A stretch of 6,542 nucleotides of DNA from a bacterium (GTDB lineage: Bacteria; Pseudomonadota; Alphaproteobacteria; Caulobacterales; Hyphomonadaceae), in assembly GCA_030824255.1 (NCBI GenBank), contig JAVBYB010000574.1, positions 1 through 6,542 on the forward strand, written 5' to 3'. Below, in pieces: positions 1 to 6,402 of the stretch. Position 1 is the first letter of the stretch; the number at the start of each line of letters is the position of its first letter. The notes under the pieces were generated by a model. That model saw only the letters and a list, made by a program, of their open reading frames with translations. It ran no database searches and was not told the origin of the DNA. Position numbers and translations under genes: made by a program.

Positions 1-545
1 TGGCGACGCTGGAGGCGATGGCGGCGGGCGGCGTGCTGGGGCAGCTGTTCCCGGAGGCGAAGGGGCTGGGGCTGCTGACGCGGCTGGTGACTCTGGAGAC
101 GTACGAACAGCTGGCGCCGGATGTGATGACGCGCTTTCTCAGCCTGTTCTGGCAGGATGGCGAGGCCGTGCGGGCGGTTGCCGCCCGGCTCAAGGTGTCG
201 AACGAGGAGCGGGACCGGCTGGGGCGGGCTGCGGCCGACACGACGCCGCTTCACGCTGAATCGACCACGGCGGAGATCCACGCCGCGGTCTACCGGTCCG
301 GCTGGCAGGTGGTGCGCGACAAGGCGATGCTGGGGTGGGCGGAAAGCGACGATATTGCCTGGGCCGAGATGCTGGTGGTGGCCGAAACATGGCCCGCGCC
401 GACGCTTCCGCTGTCGGGCGCGGACCTGCTTGCGGCGGGCCGGGAGCCGGGTCCGGCAATCGGCGAGGCGTTGCGAAAGGCCGAAGAGGCCTGGATTTCC
501 AGCGATTTCATCCTCAACCGCGAAGAACTGCTGAGCCGCATCTAG
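1..545 (+). CDS. cca: CCA tRNA nucleotidyltransferase, C-terminal part (5' end outside window)
   Basis: This is the 3' end of a gene that starts before the window; the open frame runs from the codon at position 3 to a TAG at 543-545, giving about 180 residues. The visible part resembles the C-terminal helical region of alphaproteobacterial CCA-adding enzymes / poly(A)-polymerase-like proteins: an early GGVLGQLFPEA segment, a helical body rich in Arg, Ala and Glu, and a terminal LPLSGADLLAAG...GPAIGEALRKAEEAW...DFILNREELL region, the usual end of this family. The family adds or repairs the 3' CCA of tRNAs in the cytoplasm using CTP and ATP. The catalytic nucleotidyltransferase head (GS and DxD motifs) lies upstream, so activity cannot be judged here. 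The choice between cca and pcnB naming rests on family resemblance only. No terminator hairpin follows; the next gene begins 131 bp on. Confidence 0.8.
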   Translation, partial: ATLEAMAAGGVLGQLFPEAKGLGLLTRLVTLETYEQLAPDVMTRFLSLFWQDGEAVRAVAARLKVSNEERDRLGRAAADTTPLHAESTTAEIHAAVYRSGWQVVRDKAMLGWAESDDIAWAEMLVVAETWPAPTLPLSGADLLAAGREPGPAIGEALRKAEEAWISSDFILNREELLSRI

Positions 546-676
546 CCCTGGCGGGATGATCGGCTGGCCGGAACTTCACATACCCATTTCAGGCTGCGTT
601 AAGCAGATGCGTGCTATAAGCACATGAATGGGATGGGGTTGGGAAATGCAGCCCCCGAGAAACGACAGGGTGATCC
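546..676 (+). promoter_or_regulatory. Spacer with candidate promoter and palindrome upstream of tadE
   Basis: The 131-bp gap holds the sequence TGCTATAAG at 612-620, which reads as an extended -10 element (TG-N-TATAAG). No good -35 hexamer sits at the matching distance (592-597 is GGCTGC). The -10-like hexamer lies inside a perfect inverted repeat GTGCT-ATA-AGCAC at 611-623, so a dimeric regulator could in principle bind over it. A second, looser pair of arms, CCCATT (583-588) and AATGGG (627-632), flanks it. Initiation near 627 would leave a leader of about 50 nt before the tadE ATG. A partial Shine-Dalgarno AGGGTGA (667-673) precedes that ATG. This is a pattern-based call; no known regulator's site is recognised. 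Confidence 0.4.
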
Positions 677-1099
677 ATGCGGGCATTTTCTCGCGACAGG
701 ACCGGGACGTCGGCGGTCGAGTTTGCGCTTATCGCGCCGTTCCTGCTGCTGCTGGTGATGGCGATCCTGGCCTACGGCTCGATCTTCGCCACTTCGCTGA
801 GCCTTCAGCAGATGGCGGCGGAGACGGCGCGGGCGACGATCGGCGGTCTCAACGACAGCGAGCGGGAGACGCTTGCCCAGGCCAAGCTGACCGCCATTCA
901 GGACAAGTTCCCGATGCTGGACGCGGCGAAGGTGAAGTTCTCCTTCGACCAGGGCGGCAACAGCGAGGTGGGCCGTCTCACCTTCACCTACGACATGTCG
1001 AACCATCCGGCTTATGCGCTGGACAAGCTGCTACCGCTGCCGGCCTCTCCGCTGAGCTACAGCACGATCGTCACTGATGGCGACGGAGCTGACACGTGA
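677..1099 (+). CDS. TadE-like pilus assembly / pseudopilin protein
   Basis: This 140-residue protein has the layout of TadE-family proteins: a short basic N-terminus (residues 1-9), a glycine at 10, then TSAVEFALIAPFLLLLVMAIL with one membrane-spanning helix (about 13-33), and an exported domain of about 100 residues. In Tad systems TadE and TadF are pseudopilins cut by the TadV/CpaA peptidase after a glycine, with Glu at +5 of the mature protein; here Gly10 followed by Glu15-Phe16 fits that rule exactly. The role would be in Flp/Tad-type pilus or secretion machinery at the inner membrane and periplasm. A partial Shine-Dalgarno (667-673) supports the ATG at 677. The stop overlaps the start of the following tadG-like gene (TGATG), so the two are probably translationally coupled. 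No cysteines are present. The specific tadE/tadF assignment and its partners are inference, since no other tad genes are visible. Confidence 0.8.
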   Translation: MRAFSRDRTGTSAVEFALIAPFLLLLVMAILAYGSIFATSLSLQQMAAETARATIGGLNDSERETLAQAKLTAIQDKFPMLDAAKVKFSFDQGGNSEVGRLTFTYDMSNHPAYALDKLLPLPASPLSYSTIVTDGDGADT

Positions 1100-2532
1100 T
1101 GCGGCGCCTGGCGCGCGACGAGCGCGGTTCGGTCGTAACGATATTCTCCTTCAGCGCGATGGTGCTCGCGGTCTTGACCGCCATCGTGATGAACCAGGTC
1201 TCGTTCTACATGGCCAAACGAAAGCTTCAGTCCGCCGTGGACATGGCTGCGATGATGATCATGGAATCCGGCAACGTCACGAGCGGCGCCGCCAAGGCGC
1301 TGATCGAGGGCCAGATCGGCAAGATCGCCAACGTCACCCTCACGCGCGGCAGCTATACGCCTGACGCAGGCGTCACAGTCGGCAACCGGTTCGTTCCCAA
1401 TGACTCGCCACTGAATGCGGTTGAAGTTACGGCCGCCATTCCGGCGACCGAGGTGATGCTCGGTGGGATGATCCCCGATTTCACCATCAACGCCACGGCC
1501 CGCGCCGCACGCCGCACCAGCGCTTCGATCACGGTGGGCTCGCGTCTGGTGCGGGTGGAGGGCGGCCTTAGCGCGGCGCTACTTGATGCCCTGCTCGGTT
1601 ACGACGGCAAGCTGACCGTCATGGACTATGAATCCCTGGTCGCCGCCGACGTCGATGCCGCGCAGTTCCTGCAGGCCCTGAACGTGAAGGCAGACATCAA
1701 GGCGCTGACATTCGACGACGTGCTGACTGCGCCGGTGTCTGTCGGCAAGATCGTGGATGCCATGGCGGCGACGACGCAAGAGGGCAATGTACTCGTGCTG
1801 CTGAAGAAGGCCGAGCCGGCGTCCGGCAACAAGGTGCTTTTGTCGAAAATGATCGACCCCGGTTCCATTGGCGGGTTGCCGATTGACAGCCTGCTGGCCG
1901 GCAAGAGCTTTCCGATCAGCGTCGGCGAAGTGCTGACGGCGTCCGCCGCATTGTCGGATGGGGATCACCAAGTGGCGGTGAATCTCGCCAGCGTGCTGGG
2001 CGACAGCTCCATCGCCAACGCGTCCCTGTATCTAGGCGAGAAGCCGCAGGTTCTGACTTATCTGGGTCGAGCAGGCGAAGGCGATGAGGTTGAAACCTCG
2101 CAATTCCGCCTTGACGTCGGCGCGCTTGGTTTCAGTCCGCTGACGGCGGTGAGGGTCGATGTCTCGCTGGCGAATGCAGAGGTCGAGATCGACGACATAC
2201 GGTGCAAGGCCGATGGCTCCGCCGAGGTCGTGCTGAAAGCCAAGACCGAAGCCGCCAGCGTCGGTGTGAAGGCATCGCTGTTGCCGCGCATACCGGTCAA
2301 GCTCGGTAGTAACGAGTCAAAGAAGGTTACCTTCACAAAGGAAGATATCGCGGCCCAGACTTACAAGCCCGTGCGCTCCGGCCTCGGCCTGCAGCTCGGC
2401 GGTCTGTCCATCGCGCAGAAGCTCTTGTTCAATCCTGTCGACAAGCTTCTCGAAACACTCGGCCTCCACGTCGCGGAAGCCGATGTCAAAGTCACCGAAG
2501 CTACCTGCGGCTCGGTTGGACTCGTCCACTAA
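1099..2532 (+). CDS. TadG-like pilus assembly protein (Tad N-terminal domain, large extracytoplasmic domain)
   Basis: This 477-residue protein begins RRLARDERGSVVTIFSFSAM, one membrane helix (about 12-34), then QVSFYMAKRKLQSAVDMAAM. This is the Tad/TadE-TadG N-terminal signature (RG-S-x-xx-F, a helix, then LQ-x-A-x-D-x-AA). Residues about 60-145 resemble the DUF2134/Tad_C-type region. The long remainder (about 150-477) I do not recognise; it looks like a secreted beta-rich domain and has only two cysteines, Cys369 and Cys470, which could form a disulfide. TadG-like proteins are anchored in the inner membrane and take part in Flp/Tad pilus assembly. Unlike the TadE partner, Glu at +5 after Gly10 is missing (Thr14), so prepilin-peptidase cleavage is less likely. 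The ATG at 1099 overlaps the tadE stop; an in-frame GTG at 1096 is an equally possible start, since GGAG at 1085-1088 lies 7 nt before it and 10 nt before the ATG. A strong hairpin follows 24 nt after the stop. Confidence 0.78.
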   Translation: MRRLARDERGSVVTIFSFSAMVLAVLTAIVMNQVSFYMAKRKLQSAVDMAAMMIMESGNVTSGAAKALIEGQIGKIANVTLTRGSYTPDAGVTVGNRFVPNDSPLNAVEVTAAIPATEVMLGGMIPDFTINATARAARRTSASITVGSRLVRVEGGLSAALLDALLGYDGKLTVMDYESLVAADVDAAQFLQALNVKADIKALTFDDVLTAPVSVGKIVDAMAATTQEGNVLVLLKKAEPASGNKVLLSKMIDPGSIGGLPIDSLLAGKSFPISVGEVLTASAALSDGDHQVAVNLASVLGDSSIANASLYLGEKPQVLTYLGRAGEGDEVETSQFRLDVGALGFSPLTAVRVDVSLANAEVEIDDIRCKADGSAEVVLKAKTEAASVGVKASLLPRIPVKLGSNESKKVTFTKEDIAAQTYKPVRSGLGLQLGGLSIAQKLLFNPVDKLLETLGLHVAEADVKVTEATCGSVGLVH

Positions 2533-2556
2533 GCAGACTCGCTCCCAAGCAAACTG

Positions 2557-2588
2557 GATCCCGGAAGGCAGCTCCCCCTTCCGGGATC
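2557..2588. terminator. Bidirectional hairpin terminator between tadG-like gene and hemF
   Basis: A perfect 12-bp inverted repeat, GATCCCGGAAGG (2557-2568) and CCTTCCGGGATC (2577-2588), encloses an 8-nt loop. It lies between two convergent genes, 24 nt after the tadG-like stop and 8 nt beyond the hemF stop codon when read on the minus strand. On the plus strand the stem is followed by AAATTTCAT, and on the minus strand by CAGTTTGCTT, so both U-tracts are short. The stem strength and the convergent position make intrinsic termination in both directions the best explanation. Confidence 0.8.
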
Positions 2589-2597
2589 AAATTTCAT

Positions 2598-3479
2598 CTA
2601 GGGCCACTTCACCACGGGCGGCATGGACGACAGGATGCTGGCGACATTGCCGCCGGTCTTGAGGCCAAATGTTGTTCCGCGATCATAGAGCAGGTTGAAC
2701 TCCACATACCGGCCGCGGCGTACAAGCTGTTCCTCGCGCTGTTCAGGCGACCAGCTTTCCGCCATCCGCCGCGTCACGATCTTTGGATAGACGTCCGCGA
2801 AATGGCGGCCGACATCTTGCGTGAAGGCGAAATCCTTTTCCCAGTCGCCGGAATTGTAGCGGTCGTAGAAAATGCCGCCGATGCCGCGCGGTTCGTCGCG
2901 ATGGGGCAGGTAGAAGTATTCCTCGCAATGCTTTTTCAGCGCCGCGTAGTCGACGGGCGGATGCGCATCACAGGCCGCCTGCATCGCGGCGTGAAACTCG
3001 ATCGTGTCCGGATATTCCTGCTCGCGCTGGTAAGCCAGCAGCGGCGTGAGATCCGCCCCCCCGCCGAACCAGCTCTCTGACGTGACCAGCATTCGGGTGT
3101 TCATGTGCACGGCGGGCACGCGCGGATTGACCAGGTGCGCGATCAGGGAGACGCCGGCCGCCCAGAATTTTCCATCGGATTTGTCTGCGCCGGGGATGGT
3201 CTTCGCGAACTCAGGCGCGAACGCCCCGTAGACGCAGGAGACGTGGACGCCGACCTTTTCGAACAGACGGCCTTTCATGATGGCCATCGTGCCGCCGCCC
3301 AGGTCTTCCGAGCCGTCGCCGCGTTTCCACGGTGTCTTCTCGAATCGTCCGGAGGCGCCTTTGTAGAGCGGCGGCCCCGCGGCATCTTCCAGCGCCTCGA
3401 AGCGCCCAATGATATCAGCCTGTAGTTCCTGGAACCAGGAATAGGCGCGGGCCTTGCGGGCTTCGATCTCTGTGCTCAT
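2598..3479 (-). CDS. hemF: Oxygen-dependent coproporphyrinogen-III oxidase HemF
   Basis: HemF converts coproporphyrinogen III to protoporphyrinogen IX by two oxidative decarboxylations using O2, a late step of heme synthesis, in the cytoplasm. The 293-residue product is close to the roughly 300 residues of E. coli HemF. The hallmark block [14 protein letters not shown] (193-206) is present, along with [10 protein letters not shown] (137-146), [14 protein letters not shown] (256-269) and the C-terminal [17 protein letters not shown] (272-288). The four conserved histidines of the family are kept (His115, His125, His163, His193), as is the substrate-contacting NTR at 127-129. The frame stays open 62 codons upstream into purN, but family alignment starts at [16 protein letters not shown], so I chose 3479; no clear Shine-Dalgarno precedes it. 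It lies 92 bp after purN on the same strand, and may be read from purMN or from its own promoter, which I could not identify in that gap. An O2-dependent enzyme implies an aerobic lifestyle. Confidence 0.97.
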   Translation of the reverse strand: MSTEIEARKARAYSWFQELQADIIGRFEALEDAAGPPLYKGASGRFEKTPWKRGDGSEDLGGGTMAIMKGRLFEKVGVHVSCVYGAFAPEFAKTIPGADKSDGKFWAAGVSLIAHLVNPRVPAVHMNTRMLVTSESWFGGGADLTPLLAYQREQEYPDTIEFHAAMQAACDAHPPVDYAALKKHCEEYFYLPHRDEPRGIGGIFYDRYNSGDWEKDFAFTQDVGRHFADVYPKIVTRRMAESWSPEQREEQLVRRGRYVEFNLLYDRGTTFGLKTGGNVASILSSMPPVVKWP

Positions 3480-3571
3480 GGCGGGTAGGTAGCCGCGAGT
3501 TGCGGGCGGCGTCCAGCCAGCGTCGAACAGAGACTGGAAGCCAGGAGCCGCATTCCTGTCTGAAGCAGGGT

Positions 3572-4213
3572 CTAGCGTGGCGCGTACAGCCGCACCTCGA
3601 CCCCATCCACAACGACCGTCTCCATCGTCCGTGTTCCGGCTTTGCGCGCGACTGAAGCAAGGCAACGCGGATAGAGCAGGTGTTCGGCCTTCAGCACACG
3701 GGCCGAAAGCGTGTCCGGCGTGTCGCCCGGCAGGACGTCGATCTCGGCCTGGCCGATCTGTGGGCCTTCATCCACGCCCGCCGTCACCTGGTGCACTGTG
3801 CAGCCGTGCACCGTGTCTCCCGCGTCGAGGCAGCGGTTGTGCGTGTCCACGCCCGGATATTTCGGAAGCAGGGACGGGTGGATGTTGATGAGACGACCGG
3901 CCCATGTGTTGACGAACCACGGCGTCAGCACGCGCATGAAGCCGGCGAGCGCCACAAGTTCCACGCCTGCCGCCTGCAACTCTGCATCCATCGCGCGCTC
4001 GAAGGATTCGCGATCTTTTCCATAAAGCCTGTGGTCGATAGCGGCGGTTGCGACGCCATAGCCGCGCGCCTTCTCCAGCCCGCCGGCATCGGGTTTGTTC
4101 GATAGCACGAGCACGGGCGCATACGGACAATCCGCATTCACGCCGGCTTGCAGCAGCGCCTCCATGTTGGAGCCGCGGCCGGAAATCAGGATGCCCAGCT
4201 TCTTGCGGGTCAT
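3572..4213 (-). CDS. purN: Phosphoribosylglycinamide formyltransferase PurN
   Basis: PurN transfers a formyl group from 10-formyltetrahydrofolate to GAR, giving FGAR, the third step of de novo purine synthesis (cytoplasm). The 213-residue length matches the single-domain bacterial enzyme. The phosphate-binding GRGSNM is at 12-17, the folate-binding region [12 protein letters not shown] at 90-101, and the catalytic block [13 protein letters not shown] at 109-121 with Asn110 and His112. The following [11 protein letters not shown] places the catalytic aspartate at Asp148. All three catalytic residues of the family are therefore present. The start ATG is 10 bp after the purM stop, so the two genes form a tight purMN operon; the Shine-Dalgarno is weak, so reinitiation after purM translation is plausible. 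A TAG ends the gene 92 bp before hemF. Confidence 0.97.
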   Translation of the reverse strand: MTRKKLGILISGRGSNMEALLQAGVNADCPYAPVLVLSNKPDAGGLEKARGYGVATAAIDHRLYGKDRESFERAMDAELQAAGVELVALAGFMRVLTPWFVNTWAGRLINIHPSLLPKYPGVDTHNRCLDAGDTVHGCTVHQVTAGVDEGPQIGQAEIDVLPGDTPDTLSARVLKAEHLLYPRCLASVARKAGTRTMETVVVDGVEVRLYAPR

Positions 4214-4223
4214 TCTGCGATGC

Positions 4224-5255
4224 TCACGCGTTTGCGAGTTCGCCGATGACGAAGGGCTCGTGGCCCTCGGTTGCCAGTCGCTCCATCAGCGGATTGGCGA
4301 TGACGGGATCGACGGCCAGAACAATACCGACGCCACAGTTGAACGTCCGGTGCATTTCCTCGTCGGACATGCCGCCCACGTCCTTCAGCCACTGGAATAC
4401 GGGCGGCAATTGCCACGCCTTGTGGTCGATCCTGGCAACCAGATGATCCGGCAACATCCGCGGCGTATTCTCGGTGAGGCCGCCGCCCGTGATGTGGGCG
4501 AGGCCCTTGATGCGCTTGTGGCGCATGAGGGTCAGCAGGGCTTTCACATAGATTTTCGTCGGCGCGAGCAGGGCTTCGCCAAGCGTCTTGCCCGGCTCGA
4601 ACGGCGCGGGCGCATCCCAGGCGAGACCCGAGCGCTCAACAATCTTGCGGATCAGCGAGTAACCGTTGGCGTGCGGACCGGACGAGGGAAGGGCCACAAG
4701 TACATCGCCGGCTTTCATCTGGTCGTGTTTCGGCAGGATGTCTTCGCGCTCGACAGCGCCGACGACGAAGCCTGCGAGATCATAATGGCCGGGTGCATAC
4801 ATGCCGGGCATTTCGGCGGTCTCGCCGCCGACCAGTGTGCAGCCCGCCTGGCGGCAGCCTTCGGCGATTCCCGAAACGACCTTGGCGCCCGTTCCGGTAT
4901 CCAGCTTTCCGGTCGCGAAATAATCGAGGAAGAAAAGTGGCTCGGCGCCTTGGGCCAGTACGTCGTTCACGCACATGGCGACGAGATCGATGCCGATGGT
5001 TTCGTGACGGCCGGTGGCGAAGGCCAGCATGAGCTTGGTGCCCACTCCGTCCGTACCCGAAACAAGCACGGGGTCCTTGAAGCCGGCGGCCTTCAGATCG
5101 AACAGGCCGCCAAAGCCGCCGAGCGCGCCATCTGCGCCGGGGCGCCGTGTTGATGCGGCAAGGGGCTTGATGGCGTCCACGAGGGCGTCGCCCGCGTCGA
5201 TGTCGACGCCTGCGTCGCGATAGGTCATGGGCTTGCTGGATTCGTCACCGCTCAT
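4224..5255 (-). CDS. purM: Phosphoribosylformylglycinamidine cyclo-ligase (AIR synthetase) PurM
   Basis: PurM closes the imidazole ring: FGAM plus ATP gives AIR, ADP and phosphate, the fifth step of purine synthesis. The product is 343 residues, the usual length. Seen in order: [12 protein letters not shown] (11-22) at the N-terminus, [10 protein letters not shown] (66-75) and [19 protein letters not shown] (94-112), which form the nucleotide and substrate site of this ATP-binding superfamily, [11 protein letters not shown] (143-153), then the second domain with [14 protein letters not shown] (188-201), HITGGG (254-259) and [10 protein letters not shown] (301-310). It is intact, with no missing motif. 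The start at 5255 is the first ATG; a second in-frame Met at residue 10 (5228) directly precedes the conserved TYRDAG and is possible. Neither has a strong Shine-Dalgarno. It is the first gene of the minus-strand purM-purN(-hemF) cluster, divergent from the DUF2066-like gene. Confidence 0.98.
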   Translation of the reverse strand: MSGDESSKPMTYRDAGVDIDAGDALVDAIKPLAASTRRPGADGALGGFGGLFDLKAAGFKDPVLVSGTDGVGTKLMLAFATGRHETIGIDLVAMCVNDVLAQGAEPLFFLDYFATGKLDTGTGAKVVSGIAEGCRQAGCTLVGGETAEMPGMYAPGHYDLAGFVVGAVEREDILPKHDQMKAGDVLVALPSSGPHANGYSLIRKIVERSGLAWDAPAPFEPGKTLGEALLAPTKIYVKALLTLMRHKRIKGLAHITGGGLTENTPRMLPDHLVARIDHKAWQLPPVFQWLKDVGGMSDEEMHRTFNCGVGIVLAVDPVIANPLMERLATEGHEPFVIGELANA

Positions 5256-5307
5256 GGGCGGCCACTAACACGATAGTTCGGGTTATCGCCAGCACCACGA
5301 AGGGATC
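5256..5307. promoter_or_regulatory. Divergent intergenic region between purM and the DUF2066-like gene
   Basis: These 52 bp must hold, or overlap, the start signals for purM on the minus strand and possibly for the DUF2066-like gene on the plus strand. An inverted repeat, CGATA (5271-5275) and TATCG (5284-5288) with an 8-nt spacer, sits near the middle and could be an operator; its arms also give -10-like TATCG/GATAA sequences, but no convincing -35 partner is found in either direction. On the plus strand GAAGGGA (5299-5305) is a Shine-Dalgarno-like sequence just before the ATG at 5308. This is suggestive only. Confidence 0.3.
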
Positions 5308-6402
5308 ATGCACAACCTGCCTTACATTGGCCGGAAGGCGCTGGTACGACTGCGCCCCATGAAGATAATGGCCAGATTCGTCACGCTTATTGCTGCTTCC
5401 GTTGCGCTTGCCGGGGCCGCTTTTGCGCAGAATCCCGTGTACCGCGTGAAGGATCTGACGGCTGATGCCGTGGCGCCAAATGCCGCTGATGCCGGGCGTC
5501 AGGGCAGGGATGCCGCAAGACTGGTCGGGGCCCAGCGCCTTATCGAGCGGCTGACCCTACCTGAGGATCGGGCGCGGGCGACACAGCCGCTTGAGGCGTC
5601 CGCGGTGTCGCGGCTGTATCAGGGCTATGTGACTGTCGGCGAGACGAAGAGTTCGTCGGTGGCCGGCGGCATCCGGTCGTCGGGCGTGGTGACGTGGACG
5701 TTCCGTGGCGATGAGGTGCGCGCCTATCTCGACCAGCGCGGTGTTCCGTATGTTGATACGCAGGCGGCGCTGGCGCTGATGGTTCCGGTCGCGGCGTCCA
5801 ATGTGAACGCCACCGACTGGGCGTCGCAATGGGTGGGACAGGGCGGCGCGGGCAAGTCGGATGATACGGCGCTGGCGCCTTATGTGGCTTCGACGCGCGG
5901 CTGGTCGCAGCGTCCGAATGTGGGCGACATACAGGCCGAGCTTTCGTCTACCGGTGCGGATCATGGCGTGATCGCCGAGGCCTACATGCAGGGGCCGCAA
6001 TACTATGTGCGCCTCACCGACATGCGAACGACGGTGCCGAACCCGACCATTGGCGTTGTCGGTCCGTTCGTGAGCCTTGGCTCGGCGCAGGCTGGCGCAG
6101 TGGCGGAACTGGAGCGCGCGTGGAAGTCTGCGTCCGTGGTGCGATCCACTGGCGCGACGAGTGTTTCGCTGATCGCGAAGTTCCAGGACATCACGCAATG
6201 GGCCCGTATCCGGAAGGGCCTCGAAGGCTCGCGCCTGGTGCGCGATCTCAACGTGGAGTCTGTCACGGTGTCGGGGGCGGACATCACGTTCTCCTACGCG
6301 GGCCGGCCGGAGCAGCTGGCGTCTGATCTGCGTTCGCGCGGCGTTGACCTGCGCAATGGCGCTGGCGGCGGCTGGGAGCTGTACACGTCGGGAACGCCAT
6401 GA
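5308..6402 (+). CDS. Exported DUF2066-like protein
   Basis: This protein has up to 364 residues. A basic N-terminus is followed by a hydrophobic stretch (about 23-38) ending AGAAFA/QNP, a typical Sec signal peptide cut after Ala40, so the mature protein is periplasmic or lipid-free secreted. The mature part starts YRVKDLTADAVAPNAADAGRQGRDAARLVGAQRLIERL, the arrangement (a short strand, then a helix with repeated Ala and Arg) seen at the start of DUF2066 proteins. The C-terminal part, SLIAKFQDITQWARIRKGL...VRDLNVESVTVSGADITFSYAGRPEQLASDLRSRGVDL, has the family's repeated alpha-beta pattern. The function of DUF2066 is unknown. The first ATG (5308) has GAAGGGA just before it; starts at 5359 or 5368 would give a normal-length signal peptide but lack a clear ribosome site. 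The stop overlaps the hdaA start as ATGA, implying translational coupling. The family call rests on pattern resemblance. Confidence 0.68.
   Translation: MHNLPYIGRKALVRLRPMKIMARFVTLIAASVALAGAAFAQNPVYRVKDLTADAVAPNAADAGRQGRDAARLVGAQRLIERLTLPEDRARATQPLEASAVSRLYQGYVTVGETKSSSVAGGIRSSGVVTWTFRGDEVRAYLDQRGVPYVDTQAALALMVPVAASNVNATDWASQWVGQGGAGKSDDTALAPYVASTRGWSQRPNVGDIQAELSSTGADHGVIAEAYMQGPQYYVRLTDMRTTVPNPTIGVVGPFVSLGSAQAGAVAELERAWKSASVVRSTGATSVSLIAKFQDITQWARIRKGLEGSRLVRDLNVESVTVSGADITFSYAGRPEQLASDLRSRGVDLRNGAGGGWELYTSGTP

Noticed and set aside
561..570. CGGC-TG-GCCG hairpin after the cca stop
   Set aside because: The stem has 4 bp and a 2-nt loop with no U-tract, so it is not a credible terminator.
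599..613. Possible CtrA-type box (TTAA-N7-TTAA) upstream of tadE
   Set aside because: Only one half (TTAA at 599-602) is present; the second half is CGTG, so the site does not fit.
628..1077. Plus-strand open frame of about 149 codons overlapping the tadE-like gene in another frame
   Set aside because: It lacks any motif, while the frame from 677 has a clear pseudopilin N-terminus and couples to the next gene.
3555..3569. Small inverted repeat CCTG-N7-CAGG just downstream of the purN stop
   Set aside because: A 4-bp stem with no following U-tract is too weak to be called a terminator between purN and hemF.
3480..3665. 62-codon in-frame N-terminal extension of HemF reaching into purN
   Set aside because: The extra residues have no HemF-like character, overlap purN on the same strand, and known HemF proteins begin near [10 protein letters not shown]; the open frame is a by-product of high GC.
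4095..5153. Long plus-strand open frame of about 350 codons opposite purM
   Set aside because: It is antisense to the well-conserved purM and purN genes, its translation has no recognisable motif, and it follows the high-GC shadow pattern.
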